NCBI RefSeq assembly: GCF_010093065.1
Contig: NZ_CP048113.1
Span: forward strand, 4,216,001 to 4,280,000
From: Chitinophaga agri
GTDB lineage: Bacteria > Bacteroidota > Bacteroidia > Chitinophagales > Chitinophagaceae
Length of the DNA: 64,000 bases
Direction of reading: 5' to 3'
Below are positions 8,580-17,874 of the stretch, one piece after another (the first letter of the stretch is position 1; each line of letters begins with the position of its first letter). The position numbers and the translations under genes are program-made. The notes under the pieces are model-generated. The model worked only from the letters and a program-made list of their open reading frames with translations, had not been told where the DNA came from and searched no databases.

Positions 8580-8587
8580 TATTTTTG
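8580..8587 (+). promoter_or_regulatory. -7 box of the PhoU-like/pit operon
   Basis: TATTTTTG matches the Bacteroidota TAnnTTTG consensus exactly, 23 nt before the start codon at 8611. A CTTG at 8555-8558 is a weak -33 candidate. Confidence 0.55.
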
Positions 8588-8610
8588 CGCCAAATTTTCA
8601 AACAAAGAGT

Positions 8611-9264
8611 ATGGGAGGCTTCAATTCCTTTGTAAAGTTATTTATTCCGAAAGACAGGGTATTTTATTCACTGTTCGAAGACGTGGCTGCCAATCTGGTA
8701 GAAATGGGTAAAACGCTCGTAGAGCTGGTATCCAGTTCCGATATGGCTGTACGTAAAGATAAAACCCATCTGATTGAGCGACTGGAGCACAAAAACGACG
8801 ATTTCACACATCGCATTTTTGTCGAGCTGGGACAGAACTTCATTACTCCTTTTGATCGTGAAGATATTCACCACCTGGCCGCTACCCTGGACGACGTGGC
8901 TGACTATATCCATGGTTCTGCGAAAAGGCTGGACTTGTATAAAGTACATGAGATCAATGACAGTGTGCGTAAATTGGCTGACCTGATCTATCAGGGTACC
9001 CTGGAACTGCATAAAGCAATCCCTGAACTGCGTTCTATGTCTAATATGCGTAATATCACAGATGCCTGTGTAAGGATCAACAGTCTGGAGAACCACGCAG
9101 ATGACATTTATGACATGGCTATTGCGGACCTTTTTGAAAAAGAGTCTAATAATGCAGGTGAATTGCTGAAAATGCGTGAATTGTACCAGGCATTGGAAAT
9201 TGCAACTGACAAATGTGAAGATTGCGCCAATGTGATAGAATCAATTATCATAAAATATGCATAA
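8611..9264 (+). CDS. DUF47 / PhoU-like phosphate transport regulator
   Basis: A 217-aa cytoplasmic all-helical protein of the DUF47 (PhoU-like, TIGR00153) family. It begins MGGFNSFVKLFIPKDRVFY, followed by a four-helix pattern with conserved acidic positions (HLAATLDDVADYIHGSAKRL; NSLENHADDIYDMA; CEDCANVIESIIIKYA). These proteins are usually encoded directly before a Pit transporter and are thought to control it. Here the pit gene starts 50 bp downstream on the same strand. Length is normal for the family. Confidence 0.9.
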   Translation: MGGFNSFVKLFIPKDRVFYSLFEDVAANLVEMGKTLVELVSSSDMAVRKDKTHLIERLEHKNDDFTHRIFVELGQNFITPFDREDIHHLAATLDDVADYIHGSAKRLDLYKVHEINDSVRKLADLIYQGTLELHKAIPELRSMSNMRNITDACVRINSLENHADDIYDMAIADLFEKESNNAGELLKMRELYQALEIATDKCEDCANVIESIIIKYA

Positions 9265-9313
9265 TCAAGAGATTATGCATTAGGCCAGCCTCTTTAATAC
9301 AAATTTCTTTCTA

Positions 9314-10318
9314 ATGATCTTACTTGTCACGATCATCATTCTGGCGTTTATATTTGATTATATCAACGGCTTTCATGATGCGGCTAACTCTATAGCGACT
9401 ATAGTATCAACAAAAGTACTTACGCCCTTTCAGGCTGTACTGTGGGCAGCAGTATTTAACTTCGCTGCCTTCTTTATCTCGAAATATGTGTATGGTGAGT
9501 TCAAGGTAGGTAACACTATCGCGAAATCAGTATTTGAGCAGTTTATCACCCTGAAAGTGATCCTTTGCGGGCTGATTGCTGCGATCACCTGGAACCTGCT
9601 CACCTGGTGGTATGGTATTCCTTCGAGCTCTTCGCATACCCTGATCGGGGGATTTATCGGAGCAGCTGTGGCAGCCGCTCATGGTTCTTTCGCAGTGATC
9701 AACTATGCGAAGGTGATGCCGATCATCTACTTCATTGCACTGGCGCCATTCATTGGTATGGCCGTCGCCTTTATCATCACTATCATTATTATGAACGTTT
9801 GCCGCAGGGCAAATCCGTACCGGGCGGAAAACTGGTTCAAACGCCTGCAGCTGGTATCATCCGGCGCGCTGAGCCTTGCACACGGTGGTAACGATGCCCA
9901 GAAGGTAATGGGTATCATTGCGGCAGCCCTGGTAGCGCATGGAACAATTGACAACATTGCTGAAGTACCGAACTGGGTTCCTCTTTCCTGTTTTATCGCA
10001 ATTGGTCTGGGTACCATGAGCGGTGGCTGGAAAATCGTTAAAACAATGGGTTCCCGTATCACCAAGGTAACACCACTCGAAGGTGTGGCTGCAGAAACTG
10101 CCGGTGCGGTAACGCTTTATCTTACTGAGTCACTGGGTATTCCGGTGAGTACCACACACACTATTACCGGTTCAATTATCGGGGTAGGGGCTACCAAACG
10201 TCTCTCCGCCGTACGCTGGGGGGTTACCGTAAGCCTGCTGTGGGCGTGGATACTCACGATTCCGATCAGTGCATTACTTGCTGCTGTAGTCTATTTCATA
10301 GCAGACCTGTTCTTCTGA
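9314..10318 (+). CDS. pit: Pit-family inorganic phosphate permease
   Basis: A 334-aa inner-membrane transporter with about ten hydrophobic segments. The duplicated family signature is clear: an N-terminal half with NGFHDAANSIATIVSTKVL and a C-terminal half with HGGNDAQKVMG, plus SSSSHTLIGG and SVSTTHTITGS motifs. Pit carriers import metal-phosphate complexes using the proton gradient. It is the second gene of a two-gene operon with the DUF47 protein and is followed by a terminator. Length is typical for the short bacterial and archaeal type. Confidence 0.95.
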   Translation: MILLVTIIILAFIFDYINGFHDAANSIATIVSTKVLTPFQAVLWAAVFNFAAFFISKYVYGEFKVGNTIAKSVFEQFITLKVILCGLIAAITWNLLTWWYGIPSSSSHTLIGGFIGAAVAAAHGSFAVINYAKVMPIIYFIALAPFIGMAVAFIITIIIMNVCRRANPYRAENWFKRLQLVSSGALSLAHGGNDAQKVMGIIAAALVAHGTIDNIAEVPNWVPLSCFIAIGLGTMSGGWKIVKTMGSRITKVTPLEGVAAETAGAVTLYLTESLGIPVSTTHTITGSIIGVGATKRLSAVRWGVTVSLLWAWILTIPISALLAAVVYFIADLFF

Positions 10319-10344
10319 TCAGCACATTACTGACAATATTATAC

Positions 10345-10393
10345 GCCCTCCGGTATCCTCATCCTTTGATGAAACGACCGGAGGGCTTTCTCT
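10345..10393 (+). terminator. Terminator of the pit operon
   Basis: GCCCTCCGGT (10345-10354) pairs with ACCGGAGGGC (10377-10386), followed by TTTCTCTTT. The loop is long (22 nt) and can form a second small stem (CATCC..GATG). Confidence 0.8.
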
Positions 10394-10444
10394 TTACAAT
10401 ACTTCCGTTTTTTAGTTTTTCCTTTTTTATATCCCGGAGCCCCC

Positions 10445-10452
10445 TATTTTTG
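10445..10452 (+). promoter_or_regulatory. -7 box of rfbA
   Basis: TATTTTTG matches TAnnTTTG exactly, 50 nt before the rfbA start. The -33 position is T-rich but has no TTTG. Confidence 0.5.
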
Positions 10453-10502
10453 TAAGGCTTTTTGAAAGACCCGATCTATTATTCATTATTATAATAAATG
10501 CT

Positions 10503-11372
10503 ATGAAAGGTATTATACTGGCCGGAGGTTCCGGAACACGTCTGCACCCCATTACCTATGCCATTAGTAAGCAAATCATGCCGGTATATGATAAACCAAT
10601 GATTTATTACCCCCTTTCAACGCTTATGCTGGCAGGCATCAGGGAGATCCTGATCATTTCCACGCCTCACGATCTGCCCGCTTTCCAACGCTTATTCGGA
10701 GATGGCTCACAACTGGGACTTCAACTGGAATATGCGGAACAGCCACAACCTAATGGCCTGGCACAGGCATTTGTGATCGGCAGGGAATTTATTGGGAATG
10801 ACAGTGTTGCACTGGTATTGGGTGATAATATCTTTTACGGATCAGGTCTGGGTACACAACTGGCTAACAATGCACATCCTGACGGAGGCATCGTATACGC
10901 CTATCAGGTATCCGATCCGGAACGTTACGGCGTAGTTGAATTTGATGATAAAATGCAGGCAGTATCAATAGAAGAGAAGCCGGCTAAGCCCAAAAGCAGC
11001 TATGCAGTACCGGGACTTTATTTTTATGACAATGATGTAATCAATATAGCCGCGGATCTTCAGCCAAGTCCACGTGGTGAATATGAGATCACGGACGTTA
11101 ACAGGGAATACCTGAAACGTGGTAAACTGAAGGTTTCTATCCTGCCAAGAGGTACAGCCTGGCTGGATACTGGTACCTTTGACTCTCTGATGCAGGCTTC
11201 CCAGTTTGTACAGGTAATTGAGCAACGTCAGGGCATCAAGATTGCGTGTATCGAGGAAATTGCCTACAGACAGGGATTTATCTCCCGCGAGCAGTTACAG
11301 GTACTGGCCAGGCCGTTGCTGAAAAGCGGCTACGGACAATACCTGGAAAAAATTATTGAACATAAACGCTGA
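10503..11372 (+). CDS. rfbA: Glucose-1-phosphate thymidylyltransferase
   Basis: A 289-aa nucleotidyltransferase that makes dTDP-glucose from dTTP and glucose-1-phosphate, the first step to dTDP-rhamnose. The N-terminal [11 protein letters not shown] loop (residues 8-18) binds the nucleotide; [29 protein letters not shown] and GTAWLDTGT are hallmark RfbA motifs. Length is the family norm. The other rfb genes (B, C, D) are not in the window; galE follows after 144 bp, so this is a nucleotide-sugar neighbourhood rather than a complete rhamnose operon. Confidence 0.95.
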   Translation: MKGIILAGGSGTRLHPITYAISKQIMPVYDKPMIYYPLSTLMLAGIREILIISTPHDLPAFQRLFGDGSQLGLQLEYAEQPQPNGLAQAFVIGREFIGNDSVALVLGDNIFYGSGLGTQLANNAHPDGGIVYAYQVSDPERYGVVEFDDKMQAVSIEEKPAKPKSSYAVPGLYFYDNDVINIAADLQPSPRGEYEITDVNREYLKRGKLKVSILPRGTAWLDTGTFDSLMQASQFVQVIEQRQGIKIACIEEIAYRQGFISREQLQVLARPLLKSGYGQYLEKIIEHKR

Positions 11373-11516
11373 CAATTGCCGGCAGGCACTACGAATTACG
11401 GATTTGGAACCGTACATTCGTAACGCCGCATGCTGCAACATGTACGAGCATATATACTATATCGCTAACATCTGATTGTACTTAATCCTAAAAGAAAATT
11501 TAAAAAATAAAGACAT

Positions 11517-12545
11517 ATGAAGGTTCTAGTTACCGGTGGTTGTGGATATATAGGTTCTCACACTATCGTAGATCTGATTAACAATGGCTTTGATGTAGTT
11601 TCGGTAGACAGTAATATACGCAGCAGTACTCAGCTGCTGGAAGGCGTAGAAAAGATCACCGGCAGAAAGATCCGTAATTATAAGGTAGATCTTTGCAACC
11701 TGGAAGATACCCACGCCGTGTTCCACGAAAACAGGGATATCGTAGGCGTTATCCACTTCGCAGCACTTAAAACAGTGCCTGAATCAGTAGCTGATCCGTT
11801 ATTTTATTTCCACAATAACATCGAATCACTCGTAAACATCCTGAAATGTGTAAAAGAGTTTAATATCCCTAACCTGGTATTCTCCTCTTCCTGCTCCGTA
11901 TATGGTAATGCCACGGAATTACCCGTAGTAGAATCCACCCCACTGCTGGAAGCCCAGTCTCCATACGCCCGTACCAAACAAATGGGCGAACAGATCATCC
12001 GGGATTACAGCAGGGTAAATAGCACACAATCCATACTCCTTCGCTATTTCAATCCGGTAGGAGCCCATTCATCTGCCCTGATCGGAGAATTACCGCTTGG
12101 CCGTCCTGATAACCTGGTTCCGTTTATTACGCAGACCGCTATCGGGAAACTACCTAAGCTGACAGTATTCGGTCATGACTATGACACACGTGATGGTTCC
12201 TGCATCCGTGACTACATCCACGTAATGGATATCGCCAATGCCCATACAAAGGCCCTGCAGTACCTGCTGGACAAGAAAAACAAGGAAAACTGCGAAGTTT
12301 TCAACCTGGGTACCGGTAACGGTGTTACAGTGCTGGAAGCTATCAAGGCCTTTGAAAAAATATCAGGTGTAAAACTGAACTACGAACTGGGCCCCCGCCG
12401 TCCAGGTGACGTTATAGCCATCTATGCCAATAATACCAAAGCAAAAGAGCTTTTAGGCTGGGAAGCCAACACCGGCATAGAGGATATGATGCGCACCGCA
12501 TGGCAATGGGAAGTTGCCTTAAGGGACCGGGTGCTTAGCAATTAA
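11517..12545 (+). CDS. galE: UDP-glucose 4-epimerase
   Basis: A 342-aa short-chain dehydrogenase/epimerase. NAD-binding GGCGYIGSH (7-15) is at the N-terminus, with a catalytic Ser in SSSCSVYG and a YARTK Tyr-Lys pair. RDYIHVMDIANAH and NLGTGNGVTV are typical of GalE, which interconverts UDP-glucose and UDP-galactose. The last 50 nt before the start are A-rich, with no Shine-Dalgarno site, as usual in this phylum. The transketolase subunit gene begins 45 bp after its stop, so the two may be co-transcribed. Confidence 0.93.
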   Translation: MKVLVTGGCGYIGSHTIVDLINNGFDVVSVDSNIRSSTQLLEGVEKITGRKIRNYKVDLCNLEDTHAVFHENRDIVGVIHFAALKTVPESVADPLFYFHNNIESLVNILKCVKEFNIPNLVFSSSCSVYGNATELPVVESTPLLEAQSPYARTKQMGEQIIRDYSRVNSTQSILLRYFNPVGAHSSALIGELPLGRPDNLVPFITQTAIGKLPKLTVFGHDYDTRDGSCIRDYIHVMDIANAHTKALQYLLDKKNKENCEVFNLGTGNGVTVLEAIKAFEKISGVKLNYELGPRRPGDVIAIYANNTKAKELLGWEANTGIEDMMRTAWQWEVALRDRVLSN

Positions 12546-12590
12546 AAAGTTTATTTCTTACATTTATGACTCAATTCTTAATAAAAGGCT

Positions 12591-13553
12591 ATGGTAAAAG
12601 ATATTAAACCGTTAAATGAGAAAGAGACACGCGCAGGCTTTGGAGAAGGTATATTGGAAGCTGGGCGTAAAAATCCTAATGTAGTAGCACTGACCGCCGA
12701 CCTCCTGGGTTCGATGAAACTGAATGCCTTTATTAAGGAGTTTCCAGACCGCTTTGTACAGGTAGGAATCGCAGAAGCTAATATGATAGGTATTGCTGCC
12801 GGTATGACTATCGGTGGTAAAATCCCATATACAACTACATTCGCAAACTTTTCTACCGGCCGTGTATACGACCAGATCCGTCAGTCGGTTGCCTATTCCG
12901 GCAAAAACGTTAAGATCTGTGCTTCACATGCCGGTCTGACCCTCGGTGAAGATGGTGCCACCCACCAGATCCTCGAAGATATCGGTATGATGAAAATGCT
13001 GCCAGGTATGACGGTGATCGTTCCATGCGATTTCAACCAGACCAAAGCTGCTACTATCGCTATTGCTGACTATGAAGGTCCGGTATATCTCCGCTTCGGT
13101 CGTCCAAAATGGCCAAACTTCACACCGGAAGACCAGGCATTCGAAGTAGGTAAGGCACAGGTCCTGCACGAAGGAACTGACATCACCCTGTTCGCCTGCG
13201 GCCATATGGTATGGTTATCTGTTGAAGCAGGTAAGATACTGGAAGAGAAAGGCTACAGCGTAGAGATCATCAACATACATACTATCAAGCCACTGGATGA
13301 AGAAGCAGTACTGCGTTCTATCCAGAAAACAGGTTGTGCTGTAACATCTGAAGAACACAACGTTCTGGGCGGTCTGGGTGACAGCATCGCGCAGGTAGCT
13401 GCACGCCAGCATCCAATTCCTATTGAATATGTAGGTACTAATGACACATTCGGTGAAAGTGGTAAACCACTGGACCTGTTAAAGAAATACGGTCTGGACG
13501 CGGAACATATCGTTGCTGCTGCTGAAAGAGCAATTGCAAGAAAGAAGAAATAA
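12591..13553 (+). CDS. Transketolase C-terminal subunit
   Basis: A 320-aa protein covering the pyrimidine-binding and C-terminal domains of transketolase (EKETRAGFGEGILEAG; QVGIAEANMIGIAAGMTIGG; SHAGLTLGEDGATHQ; ITSEEHNVLGG-type end). In the split form it pairs with a separate N-terminal, diphosphate-binding subunit to move two-carbon units in the pentose phosphate pathway. That N-terminal subunit gene is usually next to it but is absent here: the upstream gene is galE. A DXS-like role is unlikely because the long N-terminal domain is missing. A terminator follows. Confidence 0.88.
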   Translation: MVKDIKPLNEKETRAGFGEGILEAGRKNPNVVALTADLLGSMKLNAFIKEFPDRFVQVGIAEANMIGIAAGMTIGGKIPYTTTFANFSTGRVYDQIRQSVAYSGKNVKICASHAGLTLGEDGATHQILEDIGMMKMLPGMTVIVPCDFNQTKAATIAIADYEGPVYLRFGRPKWPNFTPEDQAFEVGKAQVLHEGTDITLFACGHMVWLSVEAGKILEEKGYSVEIINIHTIKPLDEEAVLRSIQKTGCAVTSEEHNVLGGLGDSIAQVAARQHPIPIEYVGTNDTFGESGKPLDLLKKYGLDAEHIVAAAERAIARKKK

Positions 13554-13577
13554 TCTGCTTCAGATTAAACTTTATGT

Positions 13578-13609
13578 AAAAAAAGCCATCTTAAAAGGTG
13601 GTTTTTTTT
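13578..13609 (+). terminator. Terminator after the transketolase subunit
   Basis: A-run plus GCCATC pairs with GGTGGT and a T8 run around TTAAAA, 25 nt after the stop codon. Confidence 0.8.
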
Positions 13610-13631
13610 ATTTAAACCATTTAACCTAAGA

Positions 13632-14183
13632 ATGAGCATACATCAGGATGATAAGACATTATTGGCTATATACCGGGACCCTGCCACAAGGGAAAAGGGC
13701 TTTACATATATCATCCAGAAATACCAGGAACGCCTGTATTGGCACATCAGGAGACTGGTATTAGATCATGATGACGCCAATGATGTACTGCAAAACGTAT
13801 TTGTAAAAGTCTGGAAAAATCTGGAAGGATTCAGGGAAGACGCGCAACTCTACACGTGGCTGTACAAAATAGCTACCAATGAGTGCCTCACCTTCCTCGA
13901 AAAGCAGAAGAAAAACCATTCTGTGTCCCTGTCAGACGTAGAAACGGGACTCAGTAACACTTTAAAAGCTGATGCCCAGTTCGACCCCAATAAACTGGAA
14001 TGGAAATTACAGAAGGCTATCCTCGGATTACCAGAAAAACAAAGGATCGTATTCAATCTGAGATATTATGATGAAATGCCCTACGAAGAAATGAGCCGTG
14101 TGCTTGACACCTCAGAAGGCGCCCTGAAAGCATCCTACCATCACGCCGTAAAAAAGATAGAAGAGTTCATAAGAAATAGCTGA
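13632..14183 (+). CDS. ECF-type sigma-70 factor
   Basis: A 183-aa sigma factor with region 2 at about residues 20-90 (HIRRLVLDHDDANDVLQNVFVKVWKNL, carrying the DDANDVLQ motif) and region 4 at about 125-180 (LPEKQRIVFNLRYYDEMPYEEMSR, then SEGALKASYHHAVKKI). It would direct RNA polymerase to a specific gene set. The next genes encode a single-pass membrane protein with a large cytoplasmic part, a likely anti-sigma partner, and a periplasmic CpxP/Spy-like protein. This sigma / membrane protein / periplasmic protein order recurs in Bacteroidota and suggests envelope-stress sensing. Confidence 0.92.
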   Translation: MSIHQDDKTLLAIYRDPATREKGFTYIIQKYQERLYWHIRRLVLDHDDANDVLQNVFVKVWKNLEGFREDAQLYTWLYKIATNECLTFLEKQKKNHSVSLSDVETGLSNTLKADAQFDPNKLEWKLQKAILGLPEKQRIVFNLRYYDEMPYEEMSRVLDTSEGALKASYHHAVKKIEEFIRNS

Positions 14184-14285
14184 AAATGCGACATCTTCGT
14201 ACTTTTAAGAGGTGAATCATAATTTTTTAGAGACGAAAACACAACTTTTTTAAACTATTACTATCTTCTGCTGTCTAAAAGCTGT

Positions 14286-15200
14286 ATGATATCCAGAGAC
14301 AACGATATTGCGAACGAACTGCGGGAAATCATCCCAGCTGCTGAATGGACCGGACTCCAACCCTCCCCGGGAGAGGTGCCCACCGGTTACTTTGACCAGC
14401 TGCCGGAACTGATCCTGCAGAAAGTACGTGCTGCCGAAGTAAAAGAGGAGCTCGAAATGCTCTCTCCACTACTCGCAGGCACGCCAAAGTCCGTTCCATT
14501 ATCCGTTCCGTCCGGCTATTTCAACCAACTGTCACAAAACGTATTGCAGCATATTTCGGTCGCTGAACTGCAGCAGGATAGGCTTACGGAGGAACTGCCT
14601 TCCATATTGGCAGATTTGCCAAAAGCATTTCCCATGAGCGCACCGGCTGGCTACTTTGATCAACTGCCTGCACAGCTCCTGCAAAAAATACAGGCAGCTG
14701 AAGCCGCGGAAGAGCTGTCCACACTATCTCCGCTACTGGCGGAAATACCTAAAACTGTTCCATTATCAGTACCTGCCGGCTATTTTGACGGATTGAGTGA
14801 TGATATAATGACTGCTATTGCAGCGTCAGCTATTGATAAACCTGCAACTGTTACATCTGACCAACCCTTCATGCCGGTAGCACCGGTAATCCGGAAGATG
14901 CATACCCGTCGTTATATCAAATGGGCAGTCGCAGCTAGTTTGATAGCCCTGGCGAGTATCAGCACACTCTTTTTTGTACGGGAAAATAACTACTCAACCA
15001 ATACAGTAGAAAATACCCTGGCCAATGTCAGTGACCAGGAAATAATGGAATACCTGCAATCCCACACAGACGCTTTTGATAAAGAAGAAATGACCTCCTA
15101 CACATCCATGGCAGAAGAAAGTAACGGGATCCCGGAAGTAGAGGAATTACCTGCAGAAGCCATTCAACACTATTTAGATAACACCGGTTTGTTACAATAA
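14286..15200 (+). CDS. Membrane protein with four PxGYFxxL repeats, putative anti-sigma factor
   Basis: A 304-aa protein built from four similar units of 43-45 residues before a single membrane span. The core VP(T/S/A)GYF(D/N)xL occurs with GYF at residues 34, 77, 122 and 165, each followed by xxILQKIxAAE and xxLSPLLAxxPK-like segments. The membrane segment is about 213-231 after a basic stretch (RKMHTRRYIKW), so the repeats should be cytoplasmic and a short acidic tail periplasmic. The place after an ECF sigma gene suggests an anti-sigma function. No zinc-binding HxxxCxxC motif is present, so classic ZAS-type binding is not supported. Confidence 0.75.
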   Translation: MISRDNDIANELREIIPAAEWTGLQPSPGEVPTGYFDQLPELILQKVRAAEVKEELEMLSPLLAGTPKSVPLSVPSGYFNQLSQNVLQHISVAELQQDRLTEELPSILADLPKAFPMSAPAGYFDQLPAQLLQKIQAAEAAEELSTLSPLLAEIPKTVPLSVPAGYFDGLSDDIMTAIAASAIDKPATVTSDQPFMPVAPVIRKMHTRRYIKWAVAASLIALASISTLFFVRENNYSTNTVENTLANVSDQEIMEYLQSHTDAFDKEEMTSYTSMAEESNGIPEVEELPAEAIQHYLDNTGLLQ

Positions 15201-15219
15201 AGCCTAACAGACAACTGAA

Positions 15220-15702
15220 ATGAAACATTTTTACACACTGTTTATATTTATTGTCCTCACATTGTTTTGCCACCCGTTCGCAGGCCATGCGCAACAGGGC
15301 GGTAGTGACGATCAGGTGAAGGACAAGATCCGCGCGGCAGAAATTGCTTACCTGTCGCAGAAACTGGATCTTACCCCGGAGGAAGCACAGAAGTTCTGGC
15401 CACTTTATAATAAATACACAAAGGAAGTTGAAACGCTGATCGCTGAACGACACCAGCGTACGCCACCGGGTCCTAAACCATCTGAACAGCCGGCTGCTGA
15501 TCAGAAAGAACTCAAATACGACCGCCGTCTGCTGGATATTAAAACACATTACAATCAGGAATTCCAGAAAGTACTGCCAGCTGCCAAAGCCGGTAACGTA
15601 TTTAGTGCTGAAAGGGACTTCCGGAGATTACTGATACAGCATATGAAGGAGCGGCAATTACGGAACATCAATGGTCCGGGAGCCAGGAGAGGCAGAAATT
15701 GA
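15220..15702 (+). CDS. Periplasmic CpxP/Spy-like protein
   Basis: A 160-aa exported protein: signal peptide to about residue 24 (ending GHAQQ), then a mostly helical, highly charged region with LTPEEAQKFWPLYNKY, a pattern common in Bacteroidota proteins annotated as Spy/CpxP-like or periplasmic heavy-metal sensor. It starts 19 bp after the repeat-containing membrane protein and is almost surely in the same operon with the ECF sigma factor. A role in sensing envelope state or as a chaperone is inferred. The C-terminus is Arg-rich (GPGARRGRN). Confidence 0.75.
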   Translation: MKHFYTLFIFIVLTLFCHPFAGHAQQGGSDDQVKDKIRAAEIAYLSQKLDLTPEEAQKFWPLYNKYTKEVETLIAERHQRTPPGPKPSEQPAADQKELKYDRRLLDIKTHYNQEFQKVLPAAKAGNVFSAERDFRRLLIQHMKERQLRNINGPGARRGRN

Positions 15703-15750
15703 TTACGACTGCTCCTGATACTTAAACAATAAGATCCTCCCGAAAATACA

Positions 15751-15791
15751 AATAACAAGGGCGCTTCAACTACTGAAGCGCCCTTGTTATT
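15751..15791. terminator. Bidirectional terminator
   Basis: AATAACAAGGGCGCTTCA pairs with TGAAGCGCCCTTGTTATT around ACTAC, a perfect 18-bp stem between two convergent operons. Confidence 0.9.
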
Positions 15792-15808
15792 GAAAGAAAG
15801 TGTATTAA

Positions 15809-16561
15809 CTATTGTGTCAGTTTACCAAAAGGCACTTTTGTGTCATGATAATACAGGAATGTCCATCCATCTCTGATCCCCCGCTCTTTAAACTGCTCTC
15901 TTAATTCCATTCCACGCTTGCCGTCATAGTCATACTTGGCAGCAAAACGGCGCTTCATATAAGAGATCTGCGGGGCTTCATCTCCACCGAAGAAAATCTT
16001 GTCATCTCCAGTATCAATCAGGAATGTCTGATGATAAGGACAGTGCCCACCTGTTACCTCATAAGTGATATATCCATCAATGGAACCATCTCCCTCAGTA
16101 AAAACCACATTATCACGTTCACGGAGTATACGGATATCATCTGCATGATAAGACTTGCCATCATTATCGAACGCATATTGCATCTCCTGGGCATTCACAT
16201 AGTAAGTAGCCTGTGGAAAACTCAGGTTACGCTGTCCGGTAACAGGATCTGCTGTAGAAATACCTCCGCTGTGATCTTTATGAAGATGACTCATCAGTAC
16301 TTTGGTGATGTCCATCGGGTTTACGCCGTGGTTGATCAGGTGCTGATGGATCTGCAATACGCCATCCGGATTACGGTAGCCCAATCCGGAATCAAGCAGG
16401 ATATAATCCTGATCAGTGATCACCAGGAAAGGCTGGATCTCTACCAGCAATGATCCGCCGGACCGTTGCTGCATAGTATCCTTTTCAGGATTGTACGGTA
16501 TAAACTTCTTCGTCGCGTCTACTGTAAAAGCTCCTTCTGATAGTGGTATGATACGTGCCAT
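15809..16561 (-). CDS. MBL-fold metallo-hydrolase (AHL-lactonase-like)
   Basis: A 250-aa metallo-beta-lactamase-fold protein with the metal motif SHLHKDHSGG (HxHxDH), a downstream His in GGHCPYHQ and an Asp/His region FFGGDEAPQ. It most resembles the N-acyl-homoserine-lactonase-like branch of the superfamily, but the substrate cannot be inferred. It has no signal peptide, so is cytoplasmic. It lies 17 bp upstream of nothing on its own strand except its terminator; rodA ends 17 bp before its start, so it may be the last gene of the rod-shape operon. Confidence 0.8.
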   Translation of the reverse strand: MARIIPLSEGAFTVDATKKFIPYNPEKDTMQQRSGGSLLVEIQPFLVITDQDYILLDSGLGYRNPDGVLQIHQHLINHGVNPMDITKVLMSHLHKDHSGGISTADPVTGQRNLSFPQATYYVNAQEMQYAFDNDGKSYHADDIRILRERDNVVFTEGDGSIDGYITYEVTGGHCPYHQTFLIDTGDDKIFFGGDEAPQISYMKRRFAAKYDYDGKRGMELREQFKERGIRDGWTFLYYHDTKVPFGKLTQ

Positions 16562-16578
16562 TCGTCAAAGATAGGTAA

Positions 16579-17868
16579 CTATCGCAAAACCATCTGCCTG
16601 TCTGCATCCAAACGAAGCATAATGAAGATCAGCATTGTAAACGTCATCAGGGAAGATCCCCCATAACTTACCAATGGCAACGGAATACCAATAACTGGTG
16701 CCAGACCAATGGTCATAGAGATATTAATGGCCATATGGAAGAATATTATACTCGCAACCCCGTATGCATATACACGGCTGAATGTCGATCGTTGTCGTTC
16801 TGCGACAAATATGATCCGTAAGAGGAGGGCGACATATAGCCCTATAAATATCAGCGACCCTATAAAGCCGAAATCCTCGCCTATGGTACAGAAGATGAAG
16901 TCGGTACTCTGCTCAGGTACGAAATCGTAACGTGTCTGCGTGCCTTTCAGATAGCCTTTTCCTATCAGACCGCCGGAACCGATCGCAATCATACTCTGAC
17001 GTGTATTGTACGTCGCCTTCGGATCATTCTCTTTACCCAGCATCACCTCAATACGACGCACCTGATAGTCCTTCAATACCTTGGTGAAAGCAAAAGGCAC
17101 GATAAACATTACGAACACGGAACAGAACGCCCATATCGCGAGTATAAGCGCCAGTCTGGAACGGTTACGTTTAATCTCCCGCCGGCTGAAATAGACAACC
17201 AGCGCCGTGATGACCGAGAATATGATAAAGAGGATATTTTTATCTACGAGTAAGGCTGACAAGACCAGCACAATCGCCGAAAATGCGATCACCAGTAATA
17301 CACCAGGTAATCCTTCCCTGTACATGACGAGGAAGAAAGAGAAGTATACCAGTGCCAGACCGGTTTCCGACTGCAATATGATAATCGCGCAGGGGATGAG
17401 CGCCAGTGAAACGGCGATGAGCCTCGAACGGAGTTTTGTAAAGTCAGTCTCAATAGAAGACAGGTACTTGGCGATAGCCAGGTTCGTACAGAGCTTTGTC
17501 AGCTCTGCCGGCTGGAACTGGAAACCGCCGATCACCAGCCAGGAATGTGATCCCTTTACATCTTTACCAATCCCGAGTACCAGTAATAACAACAGGATAC
17601 CACCTGCATAAAGCAGGTTAGCTGTAGCAGTAAAGAATTTACTGTCAGTCAGCCAGATAATGGTGGCCAGTACTGCTGACACCCCCAGCCACATCAGCTG
17701 ACGTGAGTAGTTTTTATTCAGATGAATGATGTCGTTCCAGATGTTATCTCCTTCCCTGTACTCAGCTGCGAAGATCGATAACAGTCCCACGATTACGATA
17801 CCGAGGTAAAGACCCATAGTAGGCCAGTCAATACCTTCTGTCAATTTTATTTGCTGCCGACGGTTCAT
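16579..17868 (-). CDS. rodA: Rod-shape-determining protein RodA (SEDS glycosyltransferase)
   Basis: A 429-aa polytopic protein of the SEDS family that polymerises lipid II during elongation together with PBP2. Signatures include KGSHSWLVIGGFQFQPAELTK, YNTRQSMIAIGSGGLIGKGY, FVPEQSTDFIFCTIGEDFG and the C-terminal GIPLPLVSYGGSS. About ten membrane helices are visible. It begins 6 bp after pbp2 on the same strand, as expected for the mreBCD-pbp2-rodA cluster. The middle contains an extra hydrophobic and basic segment (residues about 215-260), common in Bacteroidota RodA. Confidence 0.95.
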   Translation of the reverse strand: MNRRQQIKLTEGIDWPTMGLYLGIVIVGLLSIFAAEYREGDNIWNDIIHLNKNYSRQLMWLGVSAVLATIIWLTDSKFFTATANLLYAGGILLLLLVLGIGKDVKGSHSWLVIGGFQFQPAELTKLCTNLAIAKYLSSIETDFTKLRSRLIAVSLALIPCAIIILQSETGLALVYFSFFLVMYREGLPGVLLVIAFSAIVLVLSALLVDKNILFIIFSVITALVVYFSRREIKRNRSRLALILAIWAFCSVFVMFIVPFAFTKVLKDYQVRRIEVMLGKENDPKATYNTRQSMIAIGSGGLIGKGYLKGTQTRYDFVPEQSTDFIFCTIGEDFGFIGSLIFIGLYVALLLRIIFVAERQRSTFSRVYAYGVASIIFFHMAINISMTIGLAPVIGIPLPLVSYGGSSLMTFTMLIFIMLRLDADRQMVLR

Positions 17869-17874
17869 AACTGA

